Of a stretch of 31,000 nt of DNA, positions 17,601-30,387 are shown piece by piece. The DNA is taken from contig WPIO01000003.1 of assembly GCA_009760855.2 (NCBI GenBank), positions 8,704,001-8,735,000 on the forward strand, in the 5' to 3' direction. The DNA comes from Cristatella mucedo. Taxonomy: Eukaryota; Bryozoa; Phylactolaemata; Cristatellidae. Under the pieces are notes generated by a model. It was given only the letters and a program-made list of their open reading frames with translations, searched no databases and was not told the origin of the DNA. Numbering within the stretch: the stretch's first letter is position 1; every line of letters starts with the position of its first letter. The translations under genes and the position numbers were made by a program.

Positions 17601-17692
17601 CTAAAGATAAATGCAAGGACTTAACGTTTACGCTGTGCAAGGCGCCGTCGACGTTCTCTGCTAATCTCTCGCATTTCTGGTTGTCGATGCAG

Positions 17693-17713
17693 ACATTTTA
17701 TTGCAAACAGTAG
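17693..17713 (+). CDS. Possible terminal mini-exon of the aGPCR
   Basis: The acceptor cgatgcag is preceded by a branch-point-like ctaat (17661-17665) and a pyrimidine-rich stretch. It joins in phase 0 to exon 13 and adds TFYCKQ before TAG (17711-17713). Intron 13 would be 158 bp, in line with the short introns nearby. No AATAAA is seen soon after. Confidence 0.25.
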   Translation, partial: TFYCKQ

Positions 17714-18232
17714 ACTAAGATTCGGTCTTGAGTGTCATCCTGACACTCGCCAAGCCCATTCGCGCATTATCACGGCGGCAGCTCGGCCTCCTTCCCGCTG
17801 CTACCGCTCGGGCCACTTTAGCAATTAGCGGTCCGTCAGCCAGACTGAATATTTCGCGTGTTAAGCACACTTATTGACGTCGACCGTCTGTCTGCGGCGC
17901 ACGTGGTGGAAGCCATGCTGCGGATGCAGCATTGGCACTTTCTGTGCCGCTTTGCATGAGCACCAAGAACTGTCCGCCGAGCTTTGCTCACCTAGCCTCG
18001 CAGTAGCTTTTCAAAACAGGAACTCGCCGAACCGCCGCCACCACCGCCGATCCTCTCGGTCAACTCTTCATGAGAAAATCTCTCGAAATTTAAAAAGCCG
18101 AGGGAAGCGAAATATCTTGCCTAGCTCTCGCAGCGTTATAGGCTCTCGAGGCGCGAATGTCTCCGCGCCGGGGCAGGTAGATTTCAGCGGAGCGATGGCG
18201 TTCGAGAGGCGGGCGAACCAGTCGGGCGGAGC

Positions 18233-18271
18233 TCCGAGCTTCGCTCCGATGGGCTCGGAGCGAAGCTCGGA
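18233..18271. repeat. Perfect 17-bp inverted repeat, loop TGGGC
   Basis: TCCGAGCTTCGCTCCGA (18233-18249) pairs fully with 18255-18271. Just downstream cgtccggagcaag is repeated twice. Confidence 0.9.
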
Positions 18272-18649
18272 TCGTCCGGAGCAAGTAAGAGCAGCGTCCG
18301 GAGCAAGCAGCTGCTAGAGCTGCTCGAAACTTGCCTGGTAGCCAGGCTCGCCCCGCGGCCCCTCGTACCGCCCCCCCGGCTCGCCCAGTACCGCCCCCCG
18401 TGTCACGTGTCACGTTTCCTCGCTCCGGCAGAGAGTTTCGCCGAGTTGAGCTAGATAGCTAGCTTTGAACTGTACGCGTCGTTCAAGCTGGCCTCGCTCT
18501 CTCAATTTCCCTAGTTTTCCGGGTAAGCACCAGCTGCAAACGGTTAGCGACAGGCGCGTTAGCTCTCGATCATCCGTTTTGCTAGCTGAGCAACTAGAAC
18601 GACAGCATCGTAACAGTTACAGACAATTTTTTTCGCAAACTGCATTCGC

Positions 18650-18699
18650 GCACCTGTGCCGAAGCACCTGTGCCGAAGCAGGCTATTCGGCACAGGTGC
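18650..18699. repeat. Tandem 14-mer followed by its perfect inverted copy
   Basis: gcacctgtgccgaa occurs at 18650-18663 and 18664-18677, and its reverse complement at 18686-18699, with an 8-base loop. Either left copy could pair with the right arm. Confidence 0.92.
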
Positions 18700-19258
18700 A
18701 CTGACGGATGGCTATCTCACTTGTCTCGAAGCTCCTCCTCGCCCCCCCCCCGAAGTCGGATAGACGTCACTAGCACTCCTGTGCGATAGTCGCAGAGTCG
18801 CTGGCTAACGTGAAATTCGTAGTTTCACGGCCGGGAAAACAGTCCTATCCAAAATTGGTGTCACGCGGTTTGAGTTCAGTGACTCACTCAAGTCATCACG
18901 TCGTCTGGGCCGTCTAAATGCGACGCCGAAGGTCGCAGTTTGAATGCACTAGCATGTCTACTTTTTTTGTCGTCCTCGCCTTATCTTGCAGCGCCTGAGC
19001 TCACAATTTTCCTATCTTTTAATCGCTCAGTTTAAGGAGTTTTACATTTAGCCTTTCAATTCTAACGGCCCGATACCAGGCGAGAACGCATCACAAGAGC
19101 CCAGCGAGAAGGCGACGTCGCTACCGAAGCATCCTGTAGGAGGCTGCCGCCATCTTGCCTTAAGAGGTGCCACATCGCCACTGACGAACGCCCGCCGGGT
19201 ATTGCTGTGGGGTTGAGTCGCCGACAAAAAAATAAATCGCACCACTGGCAGAGCTCAA

Positions 19259-19370
<112 letters not shown>

Positions 19371-19399
19371 GTGGTAAGCGGCTTTTTCTTGCTTTTACG

Positions 19400-21180
<1,781 letters not shown>

Positions 21181-21621
21181 TTTCCGATGGGGCCTTAATT
21201 GACCGCCGTGCCGTAGCTCGCCCTAGCGCTTACGCCTTGCCGTAGCATTTACGAAGCGGCTGTCTTGTCAGGGCGATGGCTCCTCGCTTTGTACGGAGCT
21301 GCTTGGGCAGGTGAACGAAATATAAATGTTTTTGATTGCGAGAGCGGAGTATACGTGAAAAATTGTAGGGTTGACATTGTACGGTCACTATCGATATCCT
21401 TTTGGGAAGGCTTGGGGCATGCCTGCAAGACGTGCACGTAGCCAGTAGCACGGGTGCCCTTCGATTTCTCACGGTGCCTGTCTGGCAGAGCGGGCTCGGG
21501 TCCCGAATATCCCGGCGATTTCTTGGCGGCGCGAAGTTAACTGGACTGTCTCTGTAATGTAGATCTGCAATTGCAGCCGAATTAAAGATATGTTATACGA
21601 CGCGAAGGCGAATGTCTCGAG

Positions 21622-21781
21622 CCGCTGGGTCTTATCCCCTAGTTAAGGTGCTCGCTCTTCATGATACAGATCGTGGGTTCGAGTCCTGCAGTGGGCCATC
21701 TTTTATTGCTCACTGCAAGCGGTGATGATAGCCTTTAAGCTTTGAGGCCGCTATATAAATGATGCTGTTAAATCAGCCCTG
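21622..21781 (+). mobile_element. tRNA-derived SINE, family B, copy 3
   Basis: Head ccctagttaaggtgctcgc with B box gtgggttcgagtcc, then tgggccatcttttattgctc, actgcaagcggtgatgatagcc, ctatataaatgatgctgtta and atcagc. Best preserved family B copy. Confidence 0.8.
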
Positions 21782-22030
21782 ACCTTTAGCCTTTTTTACG
21801 ACATGCCTTCTTACCCTTTAGTTACTAACGACCTCAGGCCGTTCCGTTCGACCTGCACAGCAATCTCGCGATAATGCGAAGACTACTGTCAGTGCCTGCG
21901 AGAAATAATGCTTCGCCGCCAATGCGCTTCGTCTCGTCGTGTCGGTGATGACGAGCGACACTGTTTTGTTTGTATAGATAGTACGTTAGGTCTTGTATCT
22001 AATCTTTCTTATTAACTTATCTTTATGCAG

Positions 22031-22162
22031 CATCAGCGCTTGTCTGCAGTTTACACCTCGGGGTCTGAAAATTCCACCACCGGGTATTCCCACGCCCGGA
22101 CCGGAATTAACGCATTGCGGGCTAGCACCGGTCTTAAGTCATTTAGAAGGCACTTTGCATAG
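22031..22162 (+). CDS. Possible distal terminal exon of the aGPCR
   Basis: A good acceptor (pyrimidine tract, attaac branch-like site, ctttatgcag) opens a phase-0 frame of 43 codons ending in TAG at 22160-22162. The peptide is rich in Ser, Thr, Gly and Arg (for example SENSTTGYSHARTG), like GPCR tails. ATTAAA motifs at about 22309 and 22366 could serve polyadenylation. A random open stretch of this length is not rare, so confidence is low. Confidence 0.25.
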   Translation, partial: HQRLSAVYTSGSENSTTGYSHARTGINALRASTGLKSFRRHFA

Positions 22163-22547
22163 ACTTCTGGTTCCCTCCACTCTCAAACGTCTCCTCGGCA
22201 GTCTCCCGACAGGCTGCAGGCGTATGCTCGGCGGCTTACACGGCGCTCTTCGTGCGCGCCCACCTGCTGCCTCACCTGCGAGCAGCGTCAAGGACGCACG
22301 TACGTGCATTAAAGCTATTTGTATGCATTCAAAGTCTTCCCGGTGGAACTGCTCCAATTGAGCGGCGATTAAATTAGCGATCCAATAATACCTAGGTGCA
22401 TGCCTGAAAGCGGCGGCGCCGGCGGCGGGTCGAACTTGTCACCCTCGCTTGTCACGTGGCTGCTGTAGGGCGTGAGTAAAGCTTAGCCTTGCGCTCTGCG
22501 CTGGATTTCTCGCAAAAAAGTTGAATCTTCAAATTCAGCCAAACCCA

Positions 22548-22594
22548 CCCCACCCGGTCGTCGCCGCTCCGCAAGCGGTGACGACCGGGTGGGG
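22548..22594. repeat. GC-rich 21-bp hairpin
   Basis: A 15-bp perfect stem (CCCCACCCGGTCGTC with GACGACCGGGTGGGG), then one G-T pair and five more pairs (CCGCT/AGCGG) around a five-base loop. No repeat family recognised. A run of A or T expected of a polymerase III terminator is not present. Confidence 0.88.
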
Positions 22595-23076
22595 AAACAA
22601 ATTCCGAGTGAGTTGGCTATTCGTTCGACAGCGATGAACCGCTTCGACAATCAATTGAAGCCACCGGAAAGGATGTGTTCAGCGACTTTCCGCCCGACAC
22701 TCCGTTCTAAAATGCCTGATATCGCCTGCCTCTGGCAGCTTGGCGTAATTCTGGCTACCCGTGTGCTTCCGGCACTTCCGGCGTAGCCGTGCCTCGCGGC
22801 CTCTGGCGCCTACGCCTTTTTTCCGCAGGAAAAAAAGGCACACGAAAGAGAAGTTGGCCTCCTCCTTCACATGAAAGCCCGCAAGAGAGATCGACGGCAC
22901 GCTGGCTGACTGCGACGCCGCGCTCAGCGGTGCACCGGGAAGCAGAAAAAAGTGTCCGTCGGTACGGAGGGAGGCGTCGAGAGCTGCGACGGCGGCAGCG
23001 GCGGCAGGACTTGGCGTGTTTGAGGGTTTATTGAAGAGAGCATAACTCAGAGGGGTTCCAGACACACTCTTATTCA
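22595..23076. other. No recognised feature
   Basis: Moderately GC-rich; short overlapping frames on both strands with no motif. Confidence 0.5.
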
Positions 23077-24238
23077 TAATAAAAATACATTTGATATAGT
23101 GCCCTCGGAGAACTCAACATCTTACTGGGCACTTTACATTTGCTGCAAAGGAAACACGATAGAATGGTTAATCCTCCATAAATAATGGTTAGGGGTGACG
23201 TGCACAGAGTCAGCATAAAAGTATGGTTAGTGGCAGCATGCACAGTGTCAGCACGCACAAGCACATAAAGGAAGAATCATGGTGACCCATTAAATGCTGT
23301 GATAAATAGATACGTTCTTAGTTTCAATTTAAATGGGGTCAAGTAAGGGAATTTCGTGACGCAAGTCAAGAATGAGTTCCAGGCTTTGAGAGCATTCGAA
23401 CTAAAGGCACGGTTTCTGAAGGATTTGAGGCTCGTACGAGGTATAGGTAAACGATTAGATTCCGAAAAGCGGGTGGCATGATGCTTAGCCTGGTAAGCGA
23501 GTAGACCTGATAGGTAGGCTGGAGCACAAGAATGAAGAGACCTTAAGGTGAGTGACAAAACCTTGAAATCGATGCCTTGGTTGACTGGGAGCCAGTGCAG
23601 GTCAGCGAGAAGTGGTGAGCTGTGGCAACTGCAACGCTCAAATCAGATAAGCCGATCTGCAGAGCTTTACACCAGCTGTAACTGCCAGAGTGCACATGCC
23701 GGTAGGCCAGCAATCAGTGAGTTACAGAAGTCAAGATGGGGTGTCACAAATGCATGGACCAATTTAGATGTGGTATCCCTGTCTAAACAAGCACAAATTT
23801 TAGCAATGTTATGTAGCTGAAAGTAGGCAGACGACTGTGGAGCTGTCTTGGACGTCTAATAGAACGCCCCTTTGGAGCATAACACCTAAATTGTGTGCAG
23901 ATTCAACAGGAGATATGCTGGCAGAGCCGATTTTGAGTGTTAGCTTTTCAATTTCTGAATCCCACTCGGTTTGCCCATAACTAGTAATTTCTTGTATCAT
24001 CATTCGATTCAAGAAAGTTATCTGCCATACATGTGTGGATGTCATCAGTATTTGCAGCAAGGGAATGAAGAGAATTCGACGTGCTGGAGGGCTGGGAGTG
24101 ATCAAAGCAAAGGTACAACTAAATGCCATCTGCGCAGAAGTAAAAGCCTACATCGTCTCTAAAAATCTCATCGGCAAGAGGGTGACTATAAACCATGAAA
24201 AAAACGGTACCAACCACTCTTGGGACTGTATAACAAGT
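23077..24238 (-). mobile_element. L2/CR1-like LINE, longest minus-strand copy
   Basis: Read on the minus strand from the right: decayed reverse-transcriptase catalytic region (a VPQGS-like stretch, then a CADG form of YADD, near 24240-24130), [20 protein letters not shown], then AWNSFLTCVTKFPYLTPFKL near the end, and the 3' hairpin and AT-rich terminus near 23080-23160. It overlaps the plus copy at 2405 over its whole length without the SINE, showing where that SINE inserted. Confidence 0.85.
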
Positions 24239-25901
24239 CGCCGAGAGCGGCGCCGCCCGCAGCCACCCGACAATTTGCAATTGGCCCGAGAGCGGACCGC
24301 CGCCGCGCTTTCAGGCTACGCTGCGCCCCACTGCCGCCACTTTGGCTTCAGCTTCTTGGCGCGACACCGGCCGCGCGCAGAGGCTCGCACGGAGGAGGAG
24401 AGACGCGTGAGGGACGGACGAGAGAAGGCGCGTTTCTCGCCGCGCGCTTTCGGCTCGGGCTTCCGGCCTTTAACCGCTGGCCGAAGCACGCTGGACACGC
24501 CACCGAGAGACGCGGGATCTCGTCCTCGACCTCGGGGCGTCCACGCGAGCGCTCGCTTGCACGTGCCCAGTCTTCCGTGTGTTCGCATCGTCGGGTCAGC
24601 CTAACGCTACTGACTCCTCATCCTATAGAGAAAAAGCCAGAGAGATTGCGAAAAGCAGTCGTTGCATGGCCGATCCACCACGTATCTCTTTTGAGAATTA
24701 TTGTCCGTGCGTGCGCCCGGGACTTCCTTCCGGGCTAGAGAGTTTCTGAATAAGGACCTACTCATCGAAAGCCTTGGCGGCTTTCTCTAAGAATTTGATA
24801 GCCAACAGACTTCATCTCACACCAAAATGCGAAAGTAAGAGATGTAGCTAAGTCAGGAGAGCAGATGAGGTAGTGACTAGTATGGAAGTAGCAGCTCGGG
24901 ACGGCTCCAAATGATGTGCCACAGTGAGCATCAGGAGAGTAGTTGCCATTGCGTAAGAATTGTGATGGCGAGCTCTACAGTCTAGGTTCTGCAGAGCAAA
25001 AGCTTCTGGCGCCAATGTAGCTTTTATATTTTATTTTATTTATGTTTCATCAATTAATCTTTACGCAAATGAACGAAACGGCTCATTTATTGCCCGTAGA
25101 GGATCTGAGGGCACAAAGAGGCAGAAACTGGTGCAGCAGTTCGTCTATGTATGAAGGAGCCAAGCCTGAAGGTGAGTCTTATAGGTCAGAGTAAGGGTTT
25201 TTCTCTGAATCCGCCGATCGACCGGAAGCAATCGCAGCTCCTTCATCAGAGGAGAAACTTGGCTGAACTTCTAGGATTTTTTTAGCAACCTTGTTCCGCA
25301 GCCTCTTTCCGCACACCAGCTGCAAAGGGCTTAATGGCGTTCTTCAAGCCTAAACTGAGCGACAGCAATGCAGCCTAGAATACGCATCCAAGGAGAGAAC
25401 GGAGGACCTTCGTGTGAAGCTTCGCAAGTGACTGCCCTGCTTAATGAGACGCGACCACCACGGGTTGAACACGATCAGTCAAGGGCGATTCGAATCGCGC
25501 CAGAGCCTCGTGCGCCTGACCAATCGTTATTTTTGATCGTTCAAGTAGGACAATATCGTGATCACTAGTGTGAAGTGACGTTACTGCTACATCGTTCCTG
25601 ATCAGAAAGCCGATGCTATCGCGGAAGAGATCAGTTTCAGTATGGACGATTGTCGCTTGAGTCCCGACTGACAGCTTTCTGATAATTTATTCTTTCTAAT
25701 GTGCTCTGCAAGCTACTTGGTAACAATCCTATCGAAATCTCGAACAAAATGGTGGAGAACGGAGAGCTAGCGAAGAAAGCGATTGCTTGCAAAGACCTCA
25801 GAATCTGCTAGATTCTGAATCTCAGAATCCACTAGGAAGGCTTTTATATCGCATCGCTCGAACTGTGGCCGATTAGAAAGACATTGGAACGTCCATTAAC
25901 C
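24239..25901. other. No recognised gene; CpG-rich at left
   Basis: 24240-24600 is GC- and CpG-rich with overlapping Arg-rich frames on both strands. 24600-25901 has no open frame over 70 codons and no repeat I recognise. Confidence 0.5.
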
Positions 25902-26088
25902 CAGCGGGTTCTCAACATGTGGGTCGCGACCCCTTTGGGGATCGGACGACCCTTTCACGGGGGTCGCCTAAGAGCATCGGAAAACACGCATTTCCACATT
26001 TTGCAAACAATAATTTTACGGTTAGGGTCGGCACAACGTGAGGAACTGTTTTAAAGGGTCGCGGCATTCGGAAGGTTGAGAACCACTG
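25902..26088 (+). mobile_element. SPIN-type hAT miniature transposon (MITE)
   Basis: The left end cagcgggttctcaac and right end gttgagaaccactg are near-perfect terminal inverted repeats (one extra g at left). Inside are gtgggtcgcgacccctttgg, acgaccctttcac, gggtcgcctaagagcatcgg and aaagggtcgcggcatt, which I recognise as the SPIN (Space Invaders) hAT consensus. At 187 bp it is a nonautonomous, internally shortened copy with no transposase. Flanking 8-mers cattaacc and ccataatc agree at five of eight positions with TA in the centre, an aged 8-bp target duplication. Confidence 0.88.
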
Positions 26089-26160
26089 CCATAATCCCAT
26101 GAAGCATTACAAATCCGAGTTGTATCTGGGCTACAATAGTCCCCGAGCGAAAACCACATG

Positions 26161-26161
<1 letters not shown>

Positions 26162-26238
<77 letters not shown>

Positions 26239-26259
26239 TCTATCTATCTATCTATCTAG

Positions 26260-26329
<70 letters not shown>

Positions 26330-26330
26330 C
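26162..26330. repeat. (CT)n followed by (TATC)n microsatellite
   Basis: About 73 bases of CT, then about 95 bases of tatc units. Confidence 0.97.
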
Positions 26331-26710
26331 TTTTTCGTGTTCGCCTCTCTTAACGTTCAAATCCTGCACGCCAATCTGGTGGTTGCACTACTTGGACGAA
26401 TCTGACGGCAGCGCAGTGGATAATTGTTGGCCTGTTGCTGGTGGCTAGGTATTCAGCACGCTGACTGCATCGGCATTTAAAGCGAGTGAAGTTGAAGCGA
26501 GTGAGTGAATCTTTTGAACATTGCGCTGCCAACAAGCGGAGCACCTACTGCCTACCGCCCGCACACCGGACGAGCCAGAATGGCACCGACAGTGACAAAA
26601 CGGACAGCGACTCGCACGACGGCGAATGCTCTCACAATGCCTCAGTATTTGCTGGTCGCTCGCGCACGCCGAGCACATGGCGCGACAGAATGGCGGCGAC
26701 TGACTCGTAC

Positions 26711-26818
26711 TCTCGTTTGGCCCAGCGGTTAAGGTGCTCGGCCAGACCAAGGTCTGGCCGAGGTCATGGGCTCGAGCTCCGTGGCATACGTGAAGCGCCC
26801 ATTGTTTTTTTTATTTAG
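26711..26818 (+). mobile_element. tRNA-derived SINE, family A, copy 4, lacking the hairpin tail
   Basis: A box tggcccagcgg and B box atgggctcgagct are present; after tgaagcgccc the tail is replaced by attgttttttttattta, so the LINE-like hairpin is missing. Confidence 0.75.
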
Positions 26819-28170
26819 CTCTCCAGCTCGGCGCGGCCTTTCCAGAATTTTGCGAGCAAACTAATCGTTGAACAACTACCAGGGCTCTGCCGCGCCATTC
26901 GCAGCTCAAGTCGCCTGCCCGCGCCCGCTCTGCTGCGCGGCGAGCGGCCACCTACAGTACGACGCGACGTGCGATGACGCGTAGCGAGCCGATTTCGCAC
27001 CAGTTTCGCCCACTTCGCTCCGTCGCTCCCGCCGCCGCAGAGTTCAGGGTAAACGATCTGCCGCCAATTACGATAGCGCGAGAGCGCAGCATTGATGCTA
27101 ATGCACTGCCCTCGTTACGCGATCGCGACGCCCCTTAGAAAAGCAAGATCCTCGGACTGCGAGCCGAGGCCGACGCCGCGCCGACGAGCCTGTCAAAACT
27201 AGCGGCCATAGCGAGATGGCAACCGGCGATCGCGGCCCGGGCGGCAGCCACCGCCCCGCGGCGGTGCGGCCATGGCCAAGCCTGGCCTGCCGGGCGGCAA
27301 CGCCGGTGGCGGCGGCTAGTCTTGTCTGCTCTGGCTCGTCGAATGCTGACTGACTGTGAGTCAGCGAGTCGCGAGAGTGTGATGACGCGCGCGCGTAATT
27401 TTGAGGCTAGCCCGCCGCCGCCGTCGTTTCGCATGTGCCTCGCAGAATTTCGCGGGCACGGTTCGCGATCTGCTTCCGAGATCCGCAGATGAATGGGATA
27501 AGTTGGGCGCTTTGAAACGCGGGCCGACTTTAGTCGAACCTGGAAAACGGCAGTAAGCACTTCTGCCAAGTCTCACACCTCGTTCGACGCTTTGGACGAA
27601 TGTGTGAGCGCACTGTCCTACTTGCGAGGCGCCGCGGAGCCGAGTGTACTGCACGCTAGGGTATTTTACAGGTGTGTAGAAGTTTAACCCAATTTGAGAG
27701 AACGAGTCTTCTACCACAGCTTGCCAAAAAGATACCAGAAAGCGAAAGAGGAACCGTATCGTGCAGGCGGAAGTGAGAACCGTACAACAAGAGCTTCGTG
27801 GCCAACCAGAATTGTGTGACCACAGGAAGCCAAATCTATAGCAATATCTCAACAAAATCTCTTATCTTTACGATTTTCTTTTCTGCTATCATTTGGACTA
27901 ACCCGAAAAATTGCACAATTGCGGTCGCTGCGCGCTCTCTCACCGAGCTAGAATTCGCTAGAATGGTCGGCTGCTGCTGCTGCTGTTGCCCTGCTGCCCT
28001 GCACGCGCATACCGAAGTCAGGCATGGCGGAGACGAATGGCCCCTGCAGACGAATCAAAGATGGCGCACGTCTAAGCTTTATCTCGCCCGAATAAGGACT
28101 TGGCCATGCCCGACTCGCACGGCAGCGGGTCACTCCGCCGCCGCGCGCTGCAGACACAGATGACTTCCGG
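26819..28170. other. No recognised gene; CpG-rich left half
   Basis: 26820-27500 is GC- and CpG-rich. The frames at 27135-27855 (minus) overlap each other and have no motif. A ctgctgctgctgctg tract lies near 27971. Confidence 0.45.
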
Positions 28171-28300
28171 CTGACAGTCACTAACAGGCTTACAGCAGCT
28201 CACGCTAAGTGCTAGACTCACCGACCAGTAGACCATTGCTCCAGGAGAGCGACTGCGGTTAGACACAAGCCTTATATAGTAGCCAGGTCATAAGTCACAC
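28171..28300 (-). promoter_or_regulatory. TATA-box-like promoter, perhaps part of an LTR
   Basis: On the minus strand ctactatataaggc is followed by a GC-rich stretch (cgcagtcgctctcctgg), the layout of a TATA promoter and start site. No coding region follows; an LTR relic is possible, but borders were not found. Confidence 0.3.
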
Positions 28301-28448
28301 AATAATCACTATTGTACATAATTATGCAAAATGATGCTCATTAGCCTCGGCTTATAGCGGATATCTCGTAAGTGTTCAAATTCACCGGTAAAGCTCTTAG
28401 TTCTTAATCGAGGCTCAGCTGTCAAGCTCATAGTTCATAATCACTGGG

Positions 28449-28788
28449 CATAATAATAATGATAATAATAATAATGCACTTGATAGAGCGCCCTCCGAGA
28501 ACTTAATCTCTCTCTAGGCGCTTTACATTTGCTGCAAAGGGAAATGCAATTGAATGGAGAGTAAGATCATGCTTGATAAACAAACAAAATGAATAATATG
28601 GCTAATGGTGACATGCACAGGGTCAGCATGCAAATGTGGTTAGTGGCAGCGTGCACAGTGTCAGCACGCATAAGCACATAAAGGACGAATCGCCGGGACC
28701 CACTAAATGCTGTCCTAAATAGGTGTGTTTTTAAGTTCTTTTTAAATGTGGTCAGGTCAGGGGATGTTCTGACGCAGGTCGGGAGGGA
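28449..28788 (-). mobile_element. L2/CR1-like LINE 3' end
   Basis: (AAT)n terminus, hairpin gcgccctccgagaacttaatc, tttgctgcaaaggg, and agtgtcagcacgcataagcac as in the copy at 7766. Ends near gacgcaggtcggga. Confidence 0.88.
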
Positions 28789-30187
28789 TCACACTGACAA
28801 CACTGCATGAGCCGAATGAGCTCTGGATTGTACGACAGGCTGGCCCAGCAAGTTAAGCCTAGCTTGTGCGATCTAATAGGGTGTCGCTGCTCAGCCACGG
28901 CACGCTGGCTCGCCTTTGACGCGGCGTGGCAGACTGGGCAGTGGGCGTGAGAGTGCCGTGGCGCAGTGAGACCTTTCGGCGCCCGGTGACAAAGCCACAA
29001 CGGGCGCCCTCTTTTCTTTCCAAAATAGCTCCACCACAGAAGATATGCAAAAAAACACACGCTAGCAGGCATATCATGTCGAGACCGTTTTATTAACTGT
29101 AGGTACAAGGCAGCTATTAACGCTTTAACTTAGGTGAATTGACTCGGCCCTGAACATAGTAAACTGTTGGTCTATTACAACGTTAATATTTTACAGAGTT
29201 TCTTTCTCTATGTTTAACAAAGCCAAATCAGAGAATCGATCTTGCTCCAGTGATGATGTCAGATCAGACAGGATTATCTCCAGCTTGCTAGAGGAACGTT
29301 TGCAATTTGCAACTGCTAAAGCTGTGGTCAGAAGAACTTGCAAAGGAAACTTCAAATTGAGAAAAATCATCTCCTAACTAACACCGGACCGGACGCCGAC
29401 GCCGCCCGCGGTACCCTGCGTCACGCGCCGCCACCGGGGCAGCCCCGAAGTCGTATCTCGATGGGCGGATAGGGGAGCACCACCGCCCGCCCGCCCACCC
29501 CAAGGCCGGGCCGGGCCGGACCGCCATCGCTTCCCTGAATTCAAGAGGTAGCGCCAAAAGGCTCACTCGAGAGTTCGTCGTCGTCGCTTGCGGTCCCGCG
29601 GCCGCGGTCCCTGCCGCTTGCGCTCGCACGGCCGCAGGGCATCGGCTGCGCGCAGGGTGGGTGGGCGCGGCAGGAAGTCGTCGATTGCTTTTTGCCGCTT
29701 GGGGGCTGAGACCGAAGGCAGCATCGCGAGGCAGCTCCGGAAAAACGGCGCGACATGCGGCGCCGGCGCGCGCCTAGCGAGAGAGAGAGCCTTGAGTGGC
29801 CGCTATTTTTTCTCGCGCGCCACAGGCCGACCACCGACGCAAGCGTGGACAGCGATCGAACGCTCGGCCTACGGAATACGCGCTTGGTTGACCGCCGAAA
29901 TAGGTCGCGCGCGCGTGCACTACCTCCGTCGATCTCCTCGCCGCGGCCGTCCGAGCCCGAGCTCGTAACTCTCTCCTTCTTACCGCCGCCATTTCTCGAC
30001 GATTCGTTTCGCCGCCGTTTAACTACGAGCGACCTAGTGACCTGCTCGGATTCGCGTCAGTCGGCTTCAGGCGCTGGCTCCAGCTGCACGTGTCAGAGCA
30101 TTCTTTCTTCACTGCTCCTCGCAATACTAAGAGCGTCGATGTGAACTCTGGAGTGAAGTTTATTTTTAATCTCCCGTGCATTTCTGT
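28789..30187. other. No recognised gene; CpG-rich right part
   Basis: 29380-30010 is GC- and CpG-rich with overlapping Arg-rich frames on both strands. No domain or repeat identified. Confidence 0.45.
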
Positions 30188-30289
30188 TCCCTCTCTCTCT
30201 ATCTCTCTCTCTCTCTCTCTTACTCAATCTCTCTATCTTACTCTGTCTCTCTCTGTCTCTCTCTGTCTCTCTCTCTGTCTCTCTCTGTC

Positions 30290-30339
<50 letters not shown>

Positions 30340-30387
30340 TCTATCTCTCTCTCTCTCTCTCCCTCTCTCTCCCTCTCCCTCTCTCCG
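30188..30387. repeat. (CT)n microsatellite with CTGT and TTACTC variants
   Basis: About 200 bases. Confidence 0.97.

Larger units (their letters stand above)
17714..19258. other. No supported gene; CpG-rich block with inverted repeats
   Basis: From about 18000 to 18450 the DNA is GC- and CpG-rich and contains a 17-bp perfect hairpin; a 14-bp hairpin follows at 18664. Open frames here are incidental. The rest shows no known element. Confidence 0.6.
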
